38,947 nt of DNA from Phycisphaerales bacterium (GTDB lineage Bacteria; Planctomycetota; Phycisphaerae; SM23-33; FEN-1343): assembly GCA_003171335.1 (NCBI GenBank), contig PMYD01000111.1, positions 5,001 to 43,947 on the forward strand, read 5' to 3'. A program made the translations under genes and the position numbers. The notes below the pieces were generated by a model that made no database searches, was not told the DNA's origin, and saw only the letters and a list, made by a program, of their open reading frames with translations. Positions 1 to 8,177 of the stretch are shown here, in pieces; positions within the stretch are counted from its first letter, which is position 1, and each line of letters opens with the position of its first letter.

Positions 1-47
1 CCTCGCCCTTATCAGGGGCGCGCTCTAACCAACTGAGCTACAAGCCC
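1..47 (-). tRNA. tRNA-Ile (GAU), 5' part only
   Basis: Read on the minus strand from position 47, the sequence gives a 7-nt acceptor strand GGGCTTG, TA, a D arm with stem GCTC/GAGC, a 5-bp anticodon stem CGCCC/GGGCG and the 7-nt loop CTGATAA. This places anticodon GAT at positions 13 to 11. The variable loop, T arm and 3' acceptor strand lie beyond the left edge. In many bacteria tRNA-Ile(GAU) sits in the 16S-23S rRNA spacer. Whether an rRNA operon adjoins it cannot be seen here. Confidence 0.9.
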
Positions 48-664
48 GCTTGCTTCCTTTCGGGGGCCAGCGTTGCCGGCGGCTAAACGAGTATACACTT
101 TTCAAGAATCTGCCGGCCGCCTCATCGCGGACCGCCGCGTCCCAAACGGCAACGCGGAAAAACGGAGTATCTTAGCCGCACGGGCGGCAAAGTCAATCCC
201 GCCGCGGCGCTTCTTGCCGCCGCCTGGGCACACCGGCTCCGGCGACAACACCGCAATTATTCAGTTTATCGCACCGTCAGGACCGGTCAATAAACAATTT
301 GCCCGGCGGCGGCGGGTGCACGACAAGAAAGTGGCGCCAATAGCCCCAGGTCTGGAGGTGGCATGCCCTCACAACTGGGGCGAAAGCCCCGGTCGGGTGG
401 GCATGGGCGCGGTCGAGTGCGAGCCTCTTCTCGGGCCGCCCATGCCCACCCGCCTCGGCCGCCAAGGCGGCCTTCGTCGTGAGGGCATGACACCTCATGC
501 CTCGGTTTTGGCGTGCACCCGCGGCCGTCTTTCCGCAGGGAACGGCCTTTTCCGCCGGCCGGCATCTTTTATTCTTCGGCTTTTCCTTCGGCTTTTGAAG
601 TTTCATAGATTTACGAAACTCCCCTCCGGATGTAGAATGGATCGTGAGCCGAAGGAGTGCGGAT
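48..664. other. gene-free stretch between tRNA-Ile and the signalling operon
   Basis: No open frame here has recognisable protein content; the apparent frames are artefacts of high GC. The middle is filled by a nested inverted repeat (312-522). Promoters for the leftward tRNA and the rightward signalling pair presumably lie here, but I see no convincing -35/-10 pair. The only clear translation signal is the AAGGAG just upstream of 665. Confidence 0.6.
312..522. repeat. nested inverted repeat (foldback element)
   Basis: Three sets of arms are nested around one centre. The outer arms are 312-322 and 512-522 (GCGGGTGCACG and its complement). The middle arms are 356-372 and 479-495, matching at 16 of 17 bases (AGGTGGCATGCCCTCAC). 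The inner arms are 394-409 and 437-452, a perfect 16-bp match (CGGGTGGGCATGGGCG). As RNA this would form a long interrupted hairpin. It encodes no protein and resembles the other foldback elements of this window in architecture but not in sequence. Confidence 0.75.
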
Positions 665-1462
665 ATGGACCAGACGGACACGCATGCGCGCGTCATCGTG
701 CTGGCAAGTCAAGGTTTGGGCGCGGAAGAATTGGCCGCTCGTTGCGCCGGTCCTAACTGGGATGTCGCCGCATATAGCGATGCCTACGCCGCCGCCGCGG
801 ACTTGCTGAAGCCCAGGCCCAGCCTGCTGGTGTTCGATCCGGCGGCGATTCGGCCGTGGCAGAAATCGCTGATCGCGATGGCGCGACGGAAGGGCATTTG
901 CGTTCTGGCGTGCGGCGGCGATGGCCTCGCGCCCGCCGAGCGGCAATATGTTCACATCGTGAATCCCGACGACCTGGGCGAATTCATCACGGCCGGCCTG
1001 GCCGGAAACCTGGAGGCCCCCGCCCAGCAAGCACCCCCGGCGCCCGCCGCACAGCCGCGGCCTGACCAGAAGAATCGAGTAGCCCAGCCAACGCAGGGGC
1101 GTGAGGATTTTTCTGAGCCTGAGGAGCGCGACGAATTTGAGCGCGAGGATCGCGGCGAACCGGTGACTGAGCAGCGCGGCGAATCGGAGCCGGAAAATCG
1201 CCGCCAAGCCGAAGACGCCGCTGCGCAAGATGAGATTCGCAGGAAAATCGCGGCCGAGGATTATGAGGAGACCGAGGCCGCCTTCGACACCGGCGCGGAG
1301 GAAATGCCCGATGCATCCGCCAGCGCTGCCCCGGCCATTGATGATGCCGCCGCCGCACCAGATGCCGGCTCGAAGGAACGGACCGTGCCGCCGGAAGTTT
1401 CCGCCGGCCAGGTGCTTACGCCGGAGGAGATTGCCGCTTTGTTGAAGCCGACCCATGAGTGA
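665..1462 (+). CDS. degenerate receiver-like protein with FliM-like C-terminal peptide
   Basis: This 265-residue protein starts at ATG 665, chosen because AAGGAG lies about 8 nt upstream; a GTG 21 nt earlier lacks such a site. Residues 1 to about 115 read like a receiver fold (alternating hydrophobic strands, SLLVFDPAAI around the usual phospho-acceptor strand), but the usual Lys of the KP motif appears as NP, so phosphorylation is doubtful. Residues about 125 to 245 are a Glu/Asp/Arg/Ala-rich, probably disordered linker. The protein ends with VLTPEEIAALLKPTHE, which resembles the N-terminal CheY-binding peptide of FliM (LSQDEIDALL). The stop overlaps the start of the diguanylate cyclase gene by 8 nt, so the two are translationally coupled. 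A role as a signalling adaptor is inferred; it could equally be an uncharacterised planctomycete protein with a chance peptide match. Confidence 0.75.
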   Translation: MDQTDTHARVIVLASQGLGAEELAARCAGPNWDVAAYSDAYAAAADLLKPRPSLLVFDPAAIRPWQKSLIAMARRKGICVLACGGDGLAPAERQYVHIVNPDDLGEFITAGLAGNLEAPAQQAPPAPAAQPRPDQKNRVAQPTQGREDFSEPEERDEFEREDRGEPVTEQRGESEPENRRQAEDAAAQDEIRRKIAAEDYEETEAAFDTGAEEMPDASASAAPAIDDAAAAPDAGSKERTVPPEVSAGQVLTPEEIAALLKPTHE

Positions 1463-2687
1463 TCGCCAGCCCATTCTCTTGTTAGCCGACCCTGCCGTCG
1501 CCGACAGGCTCTCGGCGGCCGCACCGCCGGGCGCTGTACGCGCGGTGGCGGATGCCTTTGCCGCCCTGGAGGCCCTGGCCGACGGCGACCATGCGGCGGT
1601 CGTCGTGGCCATGCCCCAGTGGGACCTGCCGCGCCTGTTAAGTGCCATGCGCAAAACCAAACCCTCCGCCCGGCTCTACGGGCTGTGCACGCCGGCCCAG
1701 GAGCACCAGCTCCTGCAAAGCTGCCCGCGCGCTGAGCGGCTCATCGACGATTACTTCATCATGCCCCCCACCTCGGCGGAATGGCGGCGGATCCTGGGCG
1801 TCAGCGGCGTCGAGGCGGCCGAGCTGCGGCCAGCGGTGGCCGAACCCGCGCTGTCCGCCAGGGAAATCGCCTCGCTGGTCGAGGCGGCAGTCAGTCCCGA
1901 GGATCTGGCGCAGCGCGTGGCCGAGCTGGTTGGGCGCGCCTGCCGCACGGAGGTGCGCTGGTCCACACCCGATAATCCGCGGCCGGGCATACAGCAGCTT
2001 GTCGTCATGGGCGAGGCCCCCGCGCGAAAACTCTTCGCGACAGCCCCGCTTGAGGTTGATGCTGCCCGCGAGCAGTGGCTCTCGGCCCTGCGGGCGATTT
2101 TGCCGGATCTCTTTACCGTGGCGAGGCGCATGGAACTCTTCCGCCGGCTGGCCATCACGGATGACCTGACCGGCGCCCACAACCGCCGCTATTTCATGCA
2201 CATGGCGGCCCGGCTGCTGGAGGAGGCCCGCCGCCGGCGGGTGCGCTCCACGCTGCTGCTCTATGACATTGACGACTTCAAGCGCTACAACGACGGTTTT
2301 GGCCATGCCGCCGGCGATGAGATCCTGCGCGAGACCGCCGAGCTGATGCAGCAGATCGTTCGCAAGGGCGACCTGGTGGCGCGCGTCGGCGGCGATGAAT
2401 TCGCCGCGCTTTTCTGCGAATTCGGGCCCGTGCGCCAGGCCGGCAGCCAGCCTATCCAGACGCCCTACCAGCTTGTCGACCGCTTCCGCAAGGCCGTCAA
2501 CTCGCACGAGTTCAAGAGCCTTGGACCCAGCGCCAGAGGCACGCTGACCATCTCCGGCGGCTTGGCCTGCTTCCCCTGGGATGGGGCGACCGTCGAGCAA
2601 CTCCTGGCCGCCGCCGACAAGGCCATGCTGGCCGCCAAGGCATCCGGGAAGAACAACATTTATCTGGTCGGCGGCGAAGAACATTAA
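1455..2687 (+). CDS. GGDEF-domain diguanylate cyclase
   Basis: This 410-residue protein probably makes cyclic di-GMP from two GTP. The C-terminal GGDEF domain (about residues 235-400) carries the intact active-site motif GGDEF at 312-316 and an RxxD inhibitory I-site (RKGD, 303-306) exactly five residues upstream, so product feedback inhibition is expected. The nucleotide-binding strand reads LLLYDIDDFKRYND. The N-terminal 120 residues resemble a second degenerate receiver domain without the phospho-acceptor Asp. No transmembrane segment is evident, so it is likely cytoplasmic. ATG 1455 overlaps the upstream gene and lacks its own strong ribosome site, which fits translational coupling. Two small hairpins and a long repeat follow the stop. 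The partner protein with the FliM-like tail hints at a motility or surface-attachment output, which is inference. Confidence 0.92.
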   Translation: MSDRQPILLLADPAVADRLSAAAPPGAVRAVADAFAALEALADGDHAAVVVAMPQWDLPRLLSAMRKTKPSARLYGLCTPAQEHQLLQSCPRAERLIDDYFIMPPTSAEWRRILGVSGVEAAELRPAVAEPALSAREIASLVEAAVSPEDLAQRVAELVGRACRTEVRWSTPDNPRPGIQQLVVMGEAPARKLFATAPLEVDAAREQWLSALRAILPDLFTVARRMELFRRLAITDDLTGAHNRRYFMHMAARLLEEARRRRVRSTLLLYDIDDFKRYNDGFGHAAGDEILRETAELMQQIVRKGDLVARVGGDEFAALFCEFGPVRQAGSQPIQTPYQLVDRFRKAVNSHEFKSLGPSARGTLTISGGLACFPWDGATVEQLLAAADKAMLAAKASGKNNIYLVGGEEH

Positions 2688-2688
2688 T

Positions 2689-2731
2689 GCCGTCCAGAGA
2701 CGGCGAAAGCCCCGCGCCGTCGGGAGACGGC
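2689..2731 (+). terminator. two tandem GCCGTC/GACGGC hairpins
   Basis: Two short stem-loops with the same 6-bp stem follow the diguanylate cyclase stop directly: 2689-2694 with 2699-2704, and 2716-2721 with 2726-2731, each with a 4-nt loop. No T tract follows, so a Rho-independent terminator is only a possibility. They may instead be repeat units. Confidence 0.4.
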
Positions 2732-2732
2732 G

Positions 2733-2906
2733 AAATCCCAAATCCCAAATCCCAAACAAATTCCAAGCACCAAATTCCAAACTTCGGGCGGGAAATTCTC
2801 TCCCTCAATATGGAGGTCCATTCGCGCAGTGAGGTCCATGCTCGCGGTTTTGAACCTTGGAGCTTGGAATTTGGTGCTTGTTTGGAATTTGGGATTTGGA
2901 ATTTGG
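2733..2906. repeat. A/T-rich long inverted repeat (AATTTGGGATTTGG family)
   Basis: The left arm, 2733-2781, is made of repeated AAATCCC and CAAATTCCAA units. The right arm, 2864-2906, is their complement (TTGGAATTTGGTGCTTG, then GGAATTTGGGATTTGG). About 80 nt of unrelated sequence separates them. The arms are much richer in A/T than the surrounding DNA. The element lies between convergent genes, where it could end transcription from both sides. Confidence 0.8.
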
Positions 2907-2952
2907 AGCTTTGGCGCCGCCCCGGCGGCAAGTACCTCTGCAAAGCCAATGG

Positions 2953-4107
2953 TCACCCTGGCGGACCGTGATTGTTGCCTCTCGCTTGTTCTTCCCGCGC
3001 CCGGATCACGAACTCCTCCAGCATGGCCCAGATCACCAGGTCGATGGGCACGGCCAGCACCAGCCCGAGCGGGCCGAACACGTTGCCCCACAGCACCACG
3101 GTCAGCAGCGTGACAATCGGCGGCACGTTGACGGTCTTGCGCATCAGCGTTGGCACCAGCACGTACGATTCGGTGGTCTGCACCACGGCGTAGACGATCA
3201 GCGCGCCGGCGACCTTTCCCAGGCCGGCCGTCGCGCCCACCAGGGCCGCCACCAGCAGCGTGATCATCGGCCCGAACGTGGGCACAATCTCCGCCAGGGC
3301 AGCAAACATCGCCACCGGCAGGGCAAAGGGCAGCCCGACGATCAGGTAGCCGACCGCCGAGACGATGCCCACCATCACCATGCCGGCCGCCTGGCCGATC
3401 ACGTACCAGCGAAGCTGCGGCTGCAGCCGGAACAGCATGCGATACATCCGCCCCTGCCGCTGCGGCGGCAACAGCTTCAGCGCTGGCCGCATCAGCCGCG
3501 GTTCGGCAATGAGGTACATCGCCCCGACCACCACCACCATCAAGCCCAGGATGATCGTGAAGGCGGCATCCAGCACGTGTGTGGCCAGCGTGCCGCCCGA
3601 TTGACCCGTCAGCAGGCGCGAGGCCTGGTCGAGAAATTCCAGGAACGTGGGCGCTTGCGGAATCGACAGCGCGCCCGAGTATTCCTTCAGGAACCTGTTC
3701 ATCTGGTCCTGAAGCGCGGGCCACTGCTTGATGTATCCCTGGAGCGGGCTGTACAGCGTCCAGCCCAGCAGGAACAGTACGCCCGCCAGGAAGATGACCA
3801 AAATCCCCACCGACAGCAGCGCCTGGGTGTGGGCCGAGCCCGGCAGCCGATCGGCGAGCGGCCGCAGCAGCGCCGCCAAAATGGCCGCCGAGAGAAACAC
3901 CAGCACGATGAATTGCACCGCCGGCAAATACCGCAGCAGCAACGCTACCACAAGCACCCAGATGAATATGGCAAACAGCGAGCGGAAGCTGGCCGACACG
4001 GTGGCCCCGTTGGCCCTCGCGCCGTTGGCCCCGTTGGCGGCCGCACCTGCCGGCGGCGACTGGCCGTTGTCCGCCCCCTTTTTGTCCTCCGGCCGCGGGT
4101 TGTGCAC
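2953..4107 (-). CDS. AI-2E/PerM-family membrane transporter
   Basis: This 384-residue protein belongs by pattern to the AI-2E exporter-like family (formerly UPF0118; YdiK, TqsA and PerM type). Some members have been linked to autoinducer-2 export or Na+/H+ antiport. The start is GTG 4107, with GAGGAG about 9 nt upstream. Residues 1-40 are polar and low in complexity. Hydrophobic segments follow at roughly 42-95, a large amphipathic region lies around 110-190, and a membrane-rich C-terminal half ends with the typical LLTVVLWGNVFGPLGLVLAV stretch. It is flanked on both sides by long inverted repeats and is not obviously in an operon. The substrate cannot be predicted. Confidence 0.9.
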   Translation of the reverse strand: MHNPRPEDKKGADNGQSPPAGAAANGANGARANGATVSASFRSLFAIFIWVLVVALLLRYLPAVQFIVLVFLSAAILAALLRPLADRLPGSAHTQALLSVGILVIFLAGVLFLLGWTLYSPLQGYIKQWPALQDQMNRFLKEYSGALSIPQAPTFLEFLDQASRLLTGQSGGTLATHVLDAAFTIILGLMVVVVGAMYLIAEPRLMRPALKLLPPQRQGRMYRMLFRLQPQLRWYVIGQAAGMVMVGIVSAVGYLIVGLPFALPVAMFAALAEIVPTFGPMITLLVAALVGATAGLGKVAGALIVYAVVQTTESYVLVPTLMRKTVNVPPIVTLLTVVLWGNVFGPLGLVLAVPIDLVIWAMLEEFVIRAREEQARGNNHGPPG

Positions 4108-4206
4108 GTTGAACTTCTCCTCGGGGAATTATAGGTTTCCCCGAGGGCGGCGCGGCTAGGCAAGGCCAAGGCATCCGTATCGCGCACGGCAATTTCGAAA
4201 GCAGGC

Positions 4207-4440
4207 TATAGGCTGTAGGCTTTAGGCTGTAGCAACGGCGGGAACCCGCGACAAATATCAGCCTGCAGCGCCCCAATTTCAAGCACAAGTGCCCGCTCTT
4301 TGCATACCCAAAACACATGGTGGATGCGAATCCCTCCGGGGCCGTCCCTGCCACCTACAGCTTGCAATCTCCGCGCCGAAAACGCGCGGCCGACATGACT
4401 CCTGTCCGGCCGTTCCTACAGCCTAAAGCCTATAGCCTAT
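4207..4440. repeat. inverted repeat of GGCTGTAGGCTTTAGG units
   Basis: The left arm, 4207-4232, contains GGCTGTAGGCTTTAGG. The right arm, 4416-4440, is its near-complement (CTACAGCCTAAAGCC followed by TATAGCC). About 180 nt lie between them, without a gene. The right arm contains positions 4437-4439, which are the TAG stop codon of the minus-strand radical SAM gene, so the repeat supplies that gene's stop. Confidence 0.7.
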
Positions 4441-5927
4441 TTGGCCACTGGCTCAGGCGACAGCTCAATCGGCAATTTCGGCCGTGCGGCTTCCCGCCGG
4501 CGGCGCTGCACCTGCGTGGCGAACTCGTCGATCTCCCGCCGCCAGTTGCCCATGATCTCGCGCGCCGTCTTGACGCCCCACCACATGTCGCGCAGCTTGT
4601 CCACGACCGTCAGCGGCCGAGGGCCCAATTGCGCCCGGATCACGCGCGGGTTCAGGCTGCAGGAGCGGTAGAAGCGCCGATGCGCGCTCAAGACCGCCCG
4701 CTGCGTTTCCTCGATCCCCAGCCGGCCGTGGTCGTACACGCAGTGCGCGCCATCAAAAAAGTCCCAGTCGTTGGGAAAATCGGTGAAAAACAAATGGGGA
4801 CGCATCTGATCGAGCAGCGGCGTGCCCGGCAGCGGCGTCAGGATGGAGATCTGCAACGTCTCCATGCGCACCGACTTGGCGAAATCGATGATATGCTCGG
4901 CCGTCTGGGCCGTGTGCTCCGGGCCCAGCACGAACATGCCGTGCAGCCACAGGCCCGCATCGTGCAGAATCCGCGTGTCCTGAACCATGCGCTGCTCCAG
5001 GCCGGCCGGCCCGGCGTAGCCCTTGTGCCAGCCCTTGGCGGTGGCCTCATCCAACGTCTCGTAGCCCACGAACAGCAGCCGCGCCCCGCCGCGGCGCAGC
5101 GCGCGCAGCATGGCCGTGTCCTGCTGGCGGCGCTGGCGGTCCAGCCAGTGAAAATCGATCCGCGCCTGGGCCTTGAAGTCGATATGCATCGGCCGCGTCC
5201 GCTCCATCAGCCTCGTGGTCCACTCGCGGTCGGTCATGAAGTTGTCATCGTAGAAGAAGAACTGCTCGAAGCCCTGGCTGGCGTAGTGCTCCAGATCTCG
5301 CATCACCTTTTCCACCGACTGTCGGCGGACCTGGCGGCCGAACATCCGCGTCACCGAGCAGTACGTGCAGGCGTGCGGACAGCCGCGCGAGGTCATCAGC
5401 GGCAGCTCGTACAGCGGCCGCTTGCGGTAGCTGGCCAGCAGCTTGTCGAAATCGCGCATGAGGAAATGGTTCAGCGTGGGCAGCGCATCCAGGTCGGCCA
5501 GGGGCTCCGCGCGCACGATGCCGTGGGTGATCTGGCCGGCGGCGATGGCCTCGATGACCGTCTCGCCCTCGCCGCAGACCACCACATCGCCGTATTGTGC
5601 GGCTTCCTGGGGCATCATGGTGGCATGCACGCCACCCAGGACCACCGTGACCTGGGGCGCCAGCCGCTTGATCCACTGCGCCAGCTCGTAGCCGCGCCGG
5701 GCCGTGGCCGTCATGATGCCGATGCCGATCACATCGGCCGACAGCACATCCTGGCGGGCCGGCTCGTTGGCCTCCAGGGGTCCAGAGATGTTCTCGTTAT
5801 AGACGCCCGCGTCGTAGCCGCGTTCATCCAGCACCGTGGCCAGCGTAATGCCGCCAAGAAGCGGCCAGCGCGTGATCCAGGCGTTAAACGGCCTGCCGGC
5901 CCGGCCGCCCGGCTCGATAAACCGCAT
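4437..5927 (-). CDS. B12-binding-domain radical SAM protein
   Basis: This 496-residue protein has the class B radical SAM layout: an N-terminal cobalamin-binding Rossmann-like domain (about residues 20-150, including VVLGGVHATMMPQEA and VVCGEGE), then the radical SAM core with the Cys motif C183-x3-C187-x2-C190 (CPHACTYC) that binds a 4Fe-4S cluster. The C-terminal 120 residues are specific to the subfamily. The family includes BchE, HpnJ and HpnP-like enzymes and many uncharacterised members. The substrate is unknown, and no bacteriochlorophyll or hopanoid gene is nearby. ATG 5927 starts with MRFIEPGG, a usual family beginning, although the ribosome site is weak. The last codon and stop fall in a repeat arm. 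Confidence 0.9.
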   Translation of the reverse strand: MRFIEPGGRAGRPFNAWITRWPLLGGITLATVLDERGYDAGVYNENISGPLEANEPARQDVLSADVIGIGIMTATARRGYELAQWIKRLAPQVTVVLGGVHATMMPQEAAQYGDVVVCGEGETVIEAIAAGQITHGIVRAEPLADLDALPTLNHFLMRDFDKLLASYRKRPLYELPLMTSRGCPHACTYCSVTRMFGRQVRRQSVEKVMRDLEHYASQGFEQFFFYDDNFMTDREWTTRLMERTRPMHIDFKAQARIDFHWLDRQRRQQDTAMLRALRRGGARLLFVGYETLDEATAKGWHKGYAGPAGLEQRMVQDTRILHDAGLWLHGMFVLGPEHTAQTAEHIIDFAKSVRMETLQISILTPLPGTPLLDQMRPHLFFTDFPNDWDFFDGAHCVYDHGRLGIEETQRAVLSAHRRFYRSCSLNPRVIRAQLGPRPLTVVDKLRDMWWGVKTAREIMGNWRREIDEFATQVQRRRREAARPKLPIELSPEPVAK

Positions 5928-6090
5928 TTTGCGAACTCGTTTGTTGGCAATAATGGCCGCACTGCCTTTCTTGTCGTGTCAGCCGCGATCTGCTGCGACC
6001 CGGGTTTGCCCATTCCGGTAGCCCAAGGCGAATTATAACGAAAATCCCGGCGCATCAACAGGCCGGGGTATTTCGCGCCGGCAAGCCCAT

Positions 6091-6281
6091 GTGGCACGGA
6101 CATCTCGCCCGTGAGTCGCACGGCCATCTTGGCCGTGTTCCGGCCGTCTCTTCTACGTAGCACGGGCGTCTCGCCCGTGAGTAGCACGGCCATCTTGGCC
6201 GTGTTCCGGTCGTTTCTTGCAGCACGCCACGGGCGAGACGCCCGTGGGACTCATGGGCGAGACGCCCATGCTACGTTTTAC
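6091..6281. repeat. foldback repeat, GGCACGGGCGTCTCGCCCGTG family, copy 1
   Basis: This stretch is built of short palindromes: CACGGGCGTCTCGCCCGTG, CACGGCCATCTTGGCCGTG (twice) and, in the other orientation, CACGGGCGAGACGCCCGTG and ATGGGCGAGACGCCCAT. The right half from about 6228 to 6276 is almost identical to 16050-16100. It lies between the start of the radical SAM gene and the 3' end of the ParB-like gene. The open frame through it only translates the repeat. Confidence 0.85.
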
Positions 6282-6289
6282 ACCCGTCC

Positions 6290-7354
6290 TCATGCCACTT
6301 CCACCGGCGGCGGCAGCGCGCCTGGGCGCTGGTCGATCTCCTCCAGCCGCTCCTTATTCACCCAGCCGCGCTGATCGCAGATCTCGCAGCCGGCGCCCTG
6401 GCACCGCGGGCAGACCGAATGCGGGCAAATCGACCGCAGCCGCATCAGCATCTGCTCCAGCATGTTGTCGCACCACGTCCAATCGAAGCCGGCGAAAATC
6501 CGGTTTCGCCGGCTGAAGCCCATCATGAGGTCTTCCTGTAACCGCTGAGCCAGCTTGACCATGCGGTCGAGTTCGGGGCGATAGTCGAACGCATACGCCA
6601 GCCGATCCTGCACACCCTTGGGGATGCGGTGGCCGGCGAAGTCATACTCCGGCGGCGGCAAGGCGGCCGACTCGAAGGGACCGATGCGCGCCCGCCAGCG
6701 CCAGGAGAAGTCCGACATCCGCCGCGACTGGTGATATTCACCAGTTATCTCATCGGTGATTTCGGCCCTCGCACGAGCCGCCGCCCGGGCCAGCGCTCTC
6801 GGCGAGCGAACGGCCCCCCATCGATGGGCCGGCCGCCAGCGCCCATCGACCCCCTGAAGCTTCTCCAACTGGTGAATTTCACCAGTTGATTCCAGCTCTT
6901 TGCGCTGGCGGGCCACCGTGTTGTGATCGACCCCAACGTGGCGGGCGATGAAGCGGTTACTCCTGTCGGGATGGAACTTTATCGCGCGCTCGATGGCCCA
7001 GGCCGTATCCTCGCGGCTGCGCCTCAGGCCATGCACGGCATTGGCCCCCAGCGACCGCCAGGCGGCCTCCTCCTTGGTGCCCTCATAGATGATGGCGGTC
7101 ATCTTCTTCCGCTGCGCCAGCCTTGCCGCCTTGTAGCGGTGGAAACCATCGAAAAGCCAATAATCCGTCCCATCAAACACCACCTCGACCGGCGGGAACT
7201 GCGCCCCGCGCGCCATATCGCGGCGGTAATCTTCGACGACATCCTCGTAGACCTCCATTCTGGGCTGAGTGTCCCCATCAATGCGAATCTTGCCGACAGG
7301 CAATTCCTGAATCTTGGGATCAGACATAAAATCATTCGCCTCGGAATGTTGCAC
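6290..7354 (-). CDS. ParB/Spo0J-like domain protein with HTH and C-terminal zinc knuckle
   Basis: The 354-residue reading starts at GTG 7354 (GGAGGG about 11 nt upstream). ATG 7327 (MSDPKIQELPV) is an equally plausible start. Residues 15-90 match a ParB N-terminal domain, with the signature DGFHRYKAA at 69-77. Residues 132-154 read as a helix-turn-helix (SNRFIARHVGVDHNTVARQ). The C-terminal part has a DnaJ-like CxxCxGxGCxxC knuckle (CPRCQGAGCEIC), probably binding zinc. There is no neighbouring ParA, so this is not a chromosome-partition locus. Stand-alone ParB-like proteins often come from mobile elements or act as DNA-binding regulators or CTP switches. The function here is unknown. Confidence 0.82.
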   Translation of the reverse strand: MQHSEANDFMSDPKIQELPVGKIRIDGDTQPRMEVYEDVVEDYRRDMARGAQFPPVEVVFDGTDYWLFDGFHRYKAARLAQRKKMTAIIYEGTKEEAAWRSLGANAVHGLRRSREDTAWAIERAIKFHPDRSNRFIARHVGVDHNTVARQRKELESTGEIHQLEKLQGVDGRWRPAHRWGAVRSPRALARAAARARAEITDEITGEYHQSRRMSDFSWRWRARIGPFESAALPPPEYDFAGHRIPKGVQDRLAYAFDYRPELDRMVKLAQRLQEDLMMGFSRRNRIFAGFDWTWCDNMLEQMLMRLRSICPHSVCPRCQGAGCEICDQRGWVNKERLEEIDQRPGALPPPVEVA

Positions 7355-7937
7355 CGTTCGGCTTTCCCTCCATGGTCCGGGGAACGGTATTAGTCGTTAT
7401 GGCACCTTCCATAGAACCTTGCCTGTACATAGTACACACCGTATCGTCCACCATGCCTACCGAGCCAAATCTGCTCGGCCATTACTAGCCAACTATATTA
7501 CCGCGCATTCCGGGTACGTGCAAGGGGAAAAATGGCGACTTCATCGAAAATTTCCTGTTGGGTGCCGTGGCTGCGTTTTTCCGCAGCCACGTGTCTGCAA
7601 CGCCTGTCTCCGTTGCCGCGCGATCTGGTTTCCCGACCGTCCTTCTGGCGTCCCCAAGTCCCCTCCGAAAACGCGTGGCTGCAAAAAGATTCATCCACGG
7701 AGGAAAGCGCGCCAGCCCGTCATTTTAGGCGCTAACAGCTTTCTGTAAAGGCAGTTACGCCGGTTTTGTAGTCGCACAAATACATGCATCCTATACGTGA
7801 ACCAGGGGAAGGCTTCTGTGCCAGTCAAGAAAGGGCAATTTGCGTATTAGGGACATCTGATCTGCGTCCTTCATGCGAAATCCTCCACGGCACCCGGCGC
7901 ATAATCATCGACGCGGTCAAGGGTTGGTCGCGTGTAA
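7355..7937. other. gene-free stretch upstream of the ParB-like gene
   Basis: I find no convincing gene. The sequence contains one strong hairpin (7566-7591) and moderately A/T-rich DNA near 7380-7510, where a promoter for the leftward ParB-like gene would be expected. The open frames at 7314-7748 and 7784-7996 have no recognisable protein content. Confidence 0.5.
7566..7591. repeat. hairpin, CCGTGGCTGCG family, copy 1
   Basis: CGTGGCTGCG at 7566-7575 pairs perfectly with CGCAGCCACG at 7582-7591 around a 6-nt loop. The same GTGCCGTGGCTGC core recurs at 14041-14071 and in the large foldback at 33828-34212, so this is a dispersed palindrome, not a gene-specific terminator. Confidence 0.75.
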
Positions 7938-8177
7938 CGGCGACCCAGAACTATGATGACCAGCGGGGGCGAAATCATACAAAGCTATCCCTTTAGCCCA
8001 ATTGCCCCAAACGATCTTCAGAACTTCCAGCACATCCATTTGGGGCTAGAACTCGACGACGTCTATGCAGGTACGAGTGCTTGGGCAGAGATAGGAGAGG
8101 CAATGGTTGTGCCTGAACCGGCCAGCCTGACCCTGCTGTTTTTGGCAGGTGCGGCTGTGCTGCGCCGCCGCAGATGA
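7938..8177 (+). pseudogene. C-terminal remnant of a PEP-CTERM secreted protein
   Basis: The frame opens just after a TAA at 7935-7937 and has its first ATG at 7953. Its last 25 residues form a textbook PEP-CTERM signal: VPEPASLTLLFLAGAAVLRRRR, that is VPEP, one hydrophobic helix and an Arg tail. This signal targets exported proteins to an exosortase. No signal peptide or upstream domain is present, so it is best read as the surviving tail of a decayed gene. A genuine small protein cannot be excluded. Confidence 0.5.

Noticed and set aside
2684-4354. Long antisense or frame-shifted open frames over real genes (for example 2857-4134 plus, 4317-6038 plus, 16505-18220 plus, 24293-26008 minus, 28110-29564 minus, 30386-32023 plus, 32026-33690 minus, 34445-36682 plus)
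   Set aside because: Their translations are Arg/Gly/His/Pro-rich, have no family motifs and lie opposite genes with clear domains. They are a known effect of high GC.
6111-6374. Possible protein through the 6.1-kb repeat
   Set aside because: The residues are only translated palindromes (HGRDARGTHGRDAHAT), and the same peptide arises from the 16-kb copy.
7784-7996. 70-residue frame before the PEP-CTERM remnant
   Set aside because: No signal peptide, domain or ribosome site, and it ends in a different frame from the remnant.
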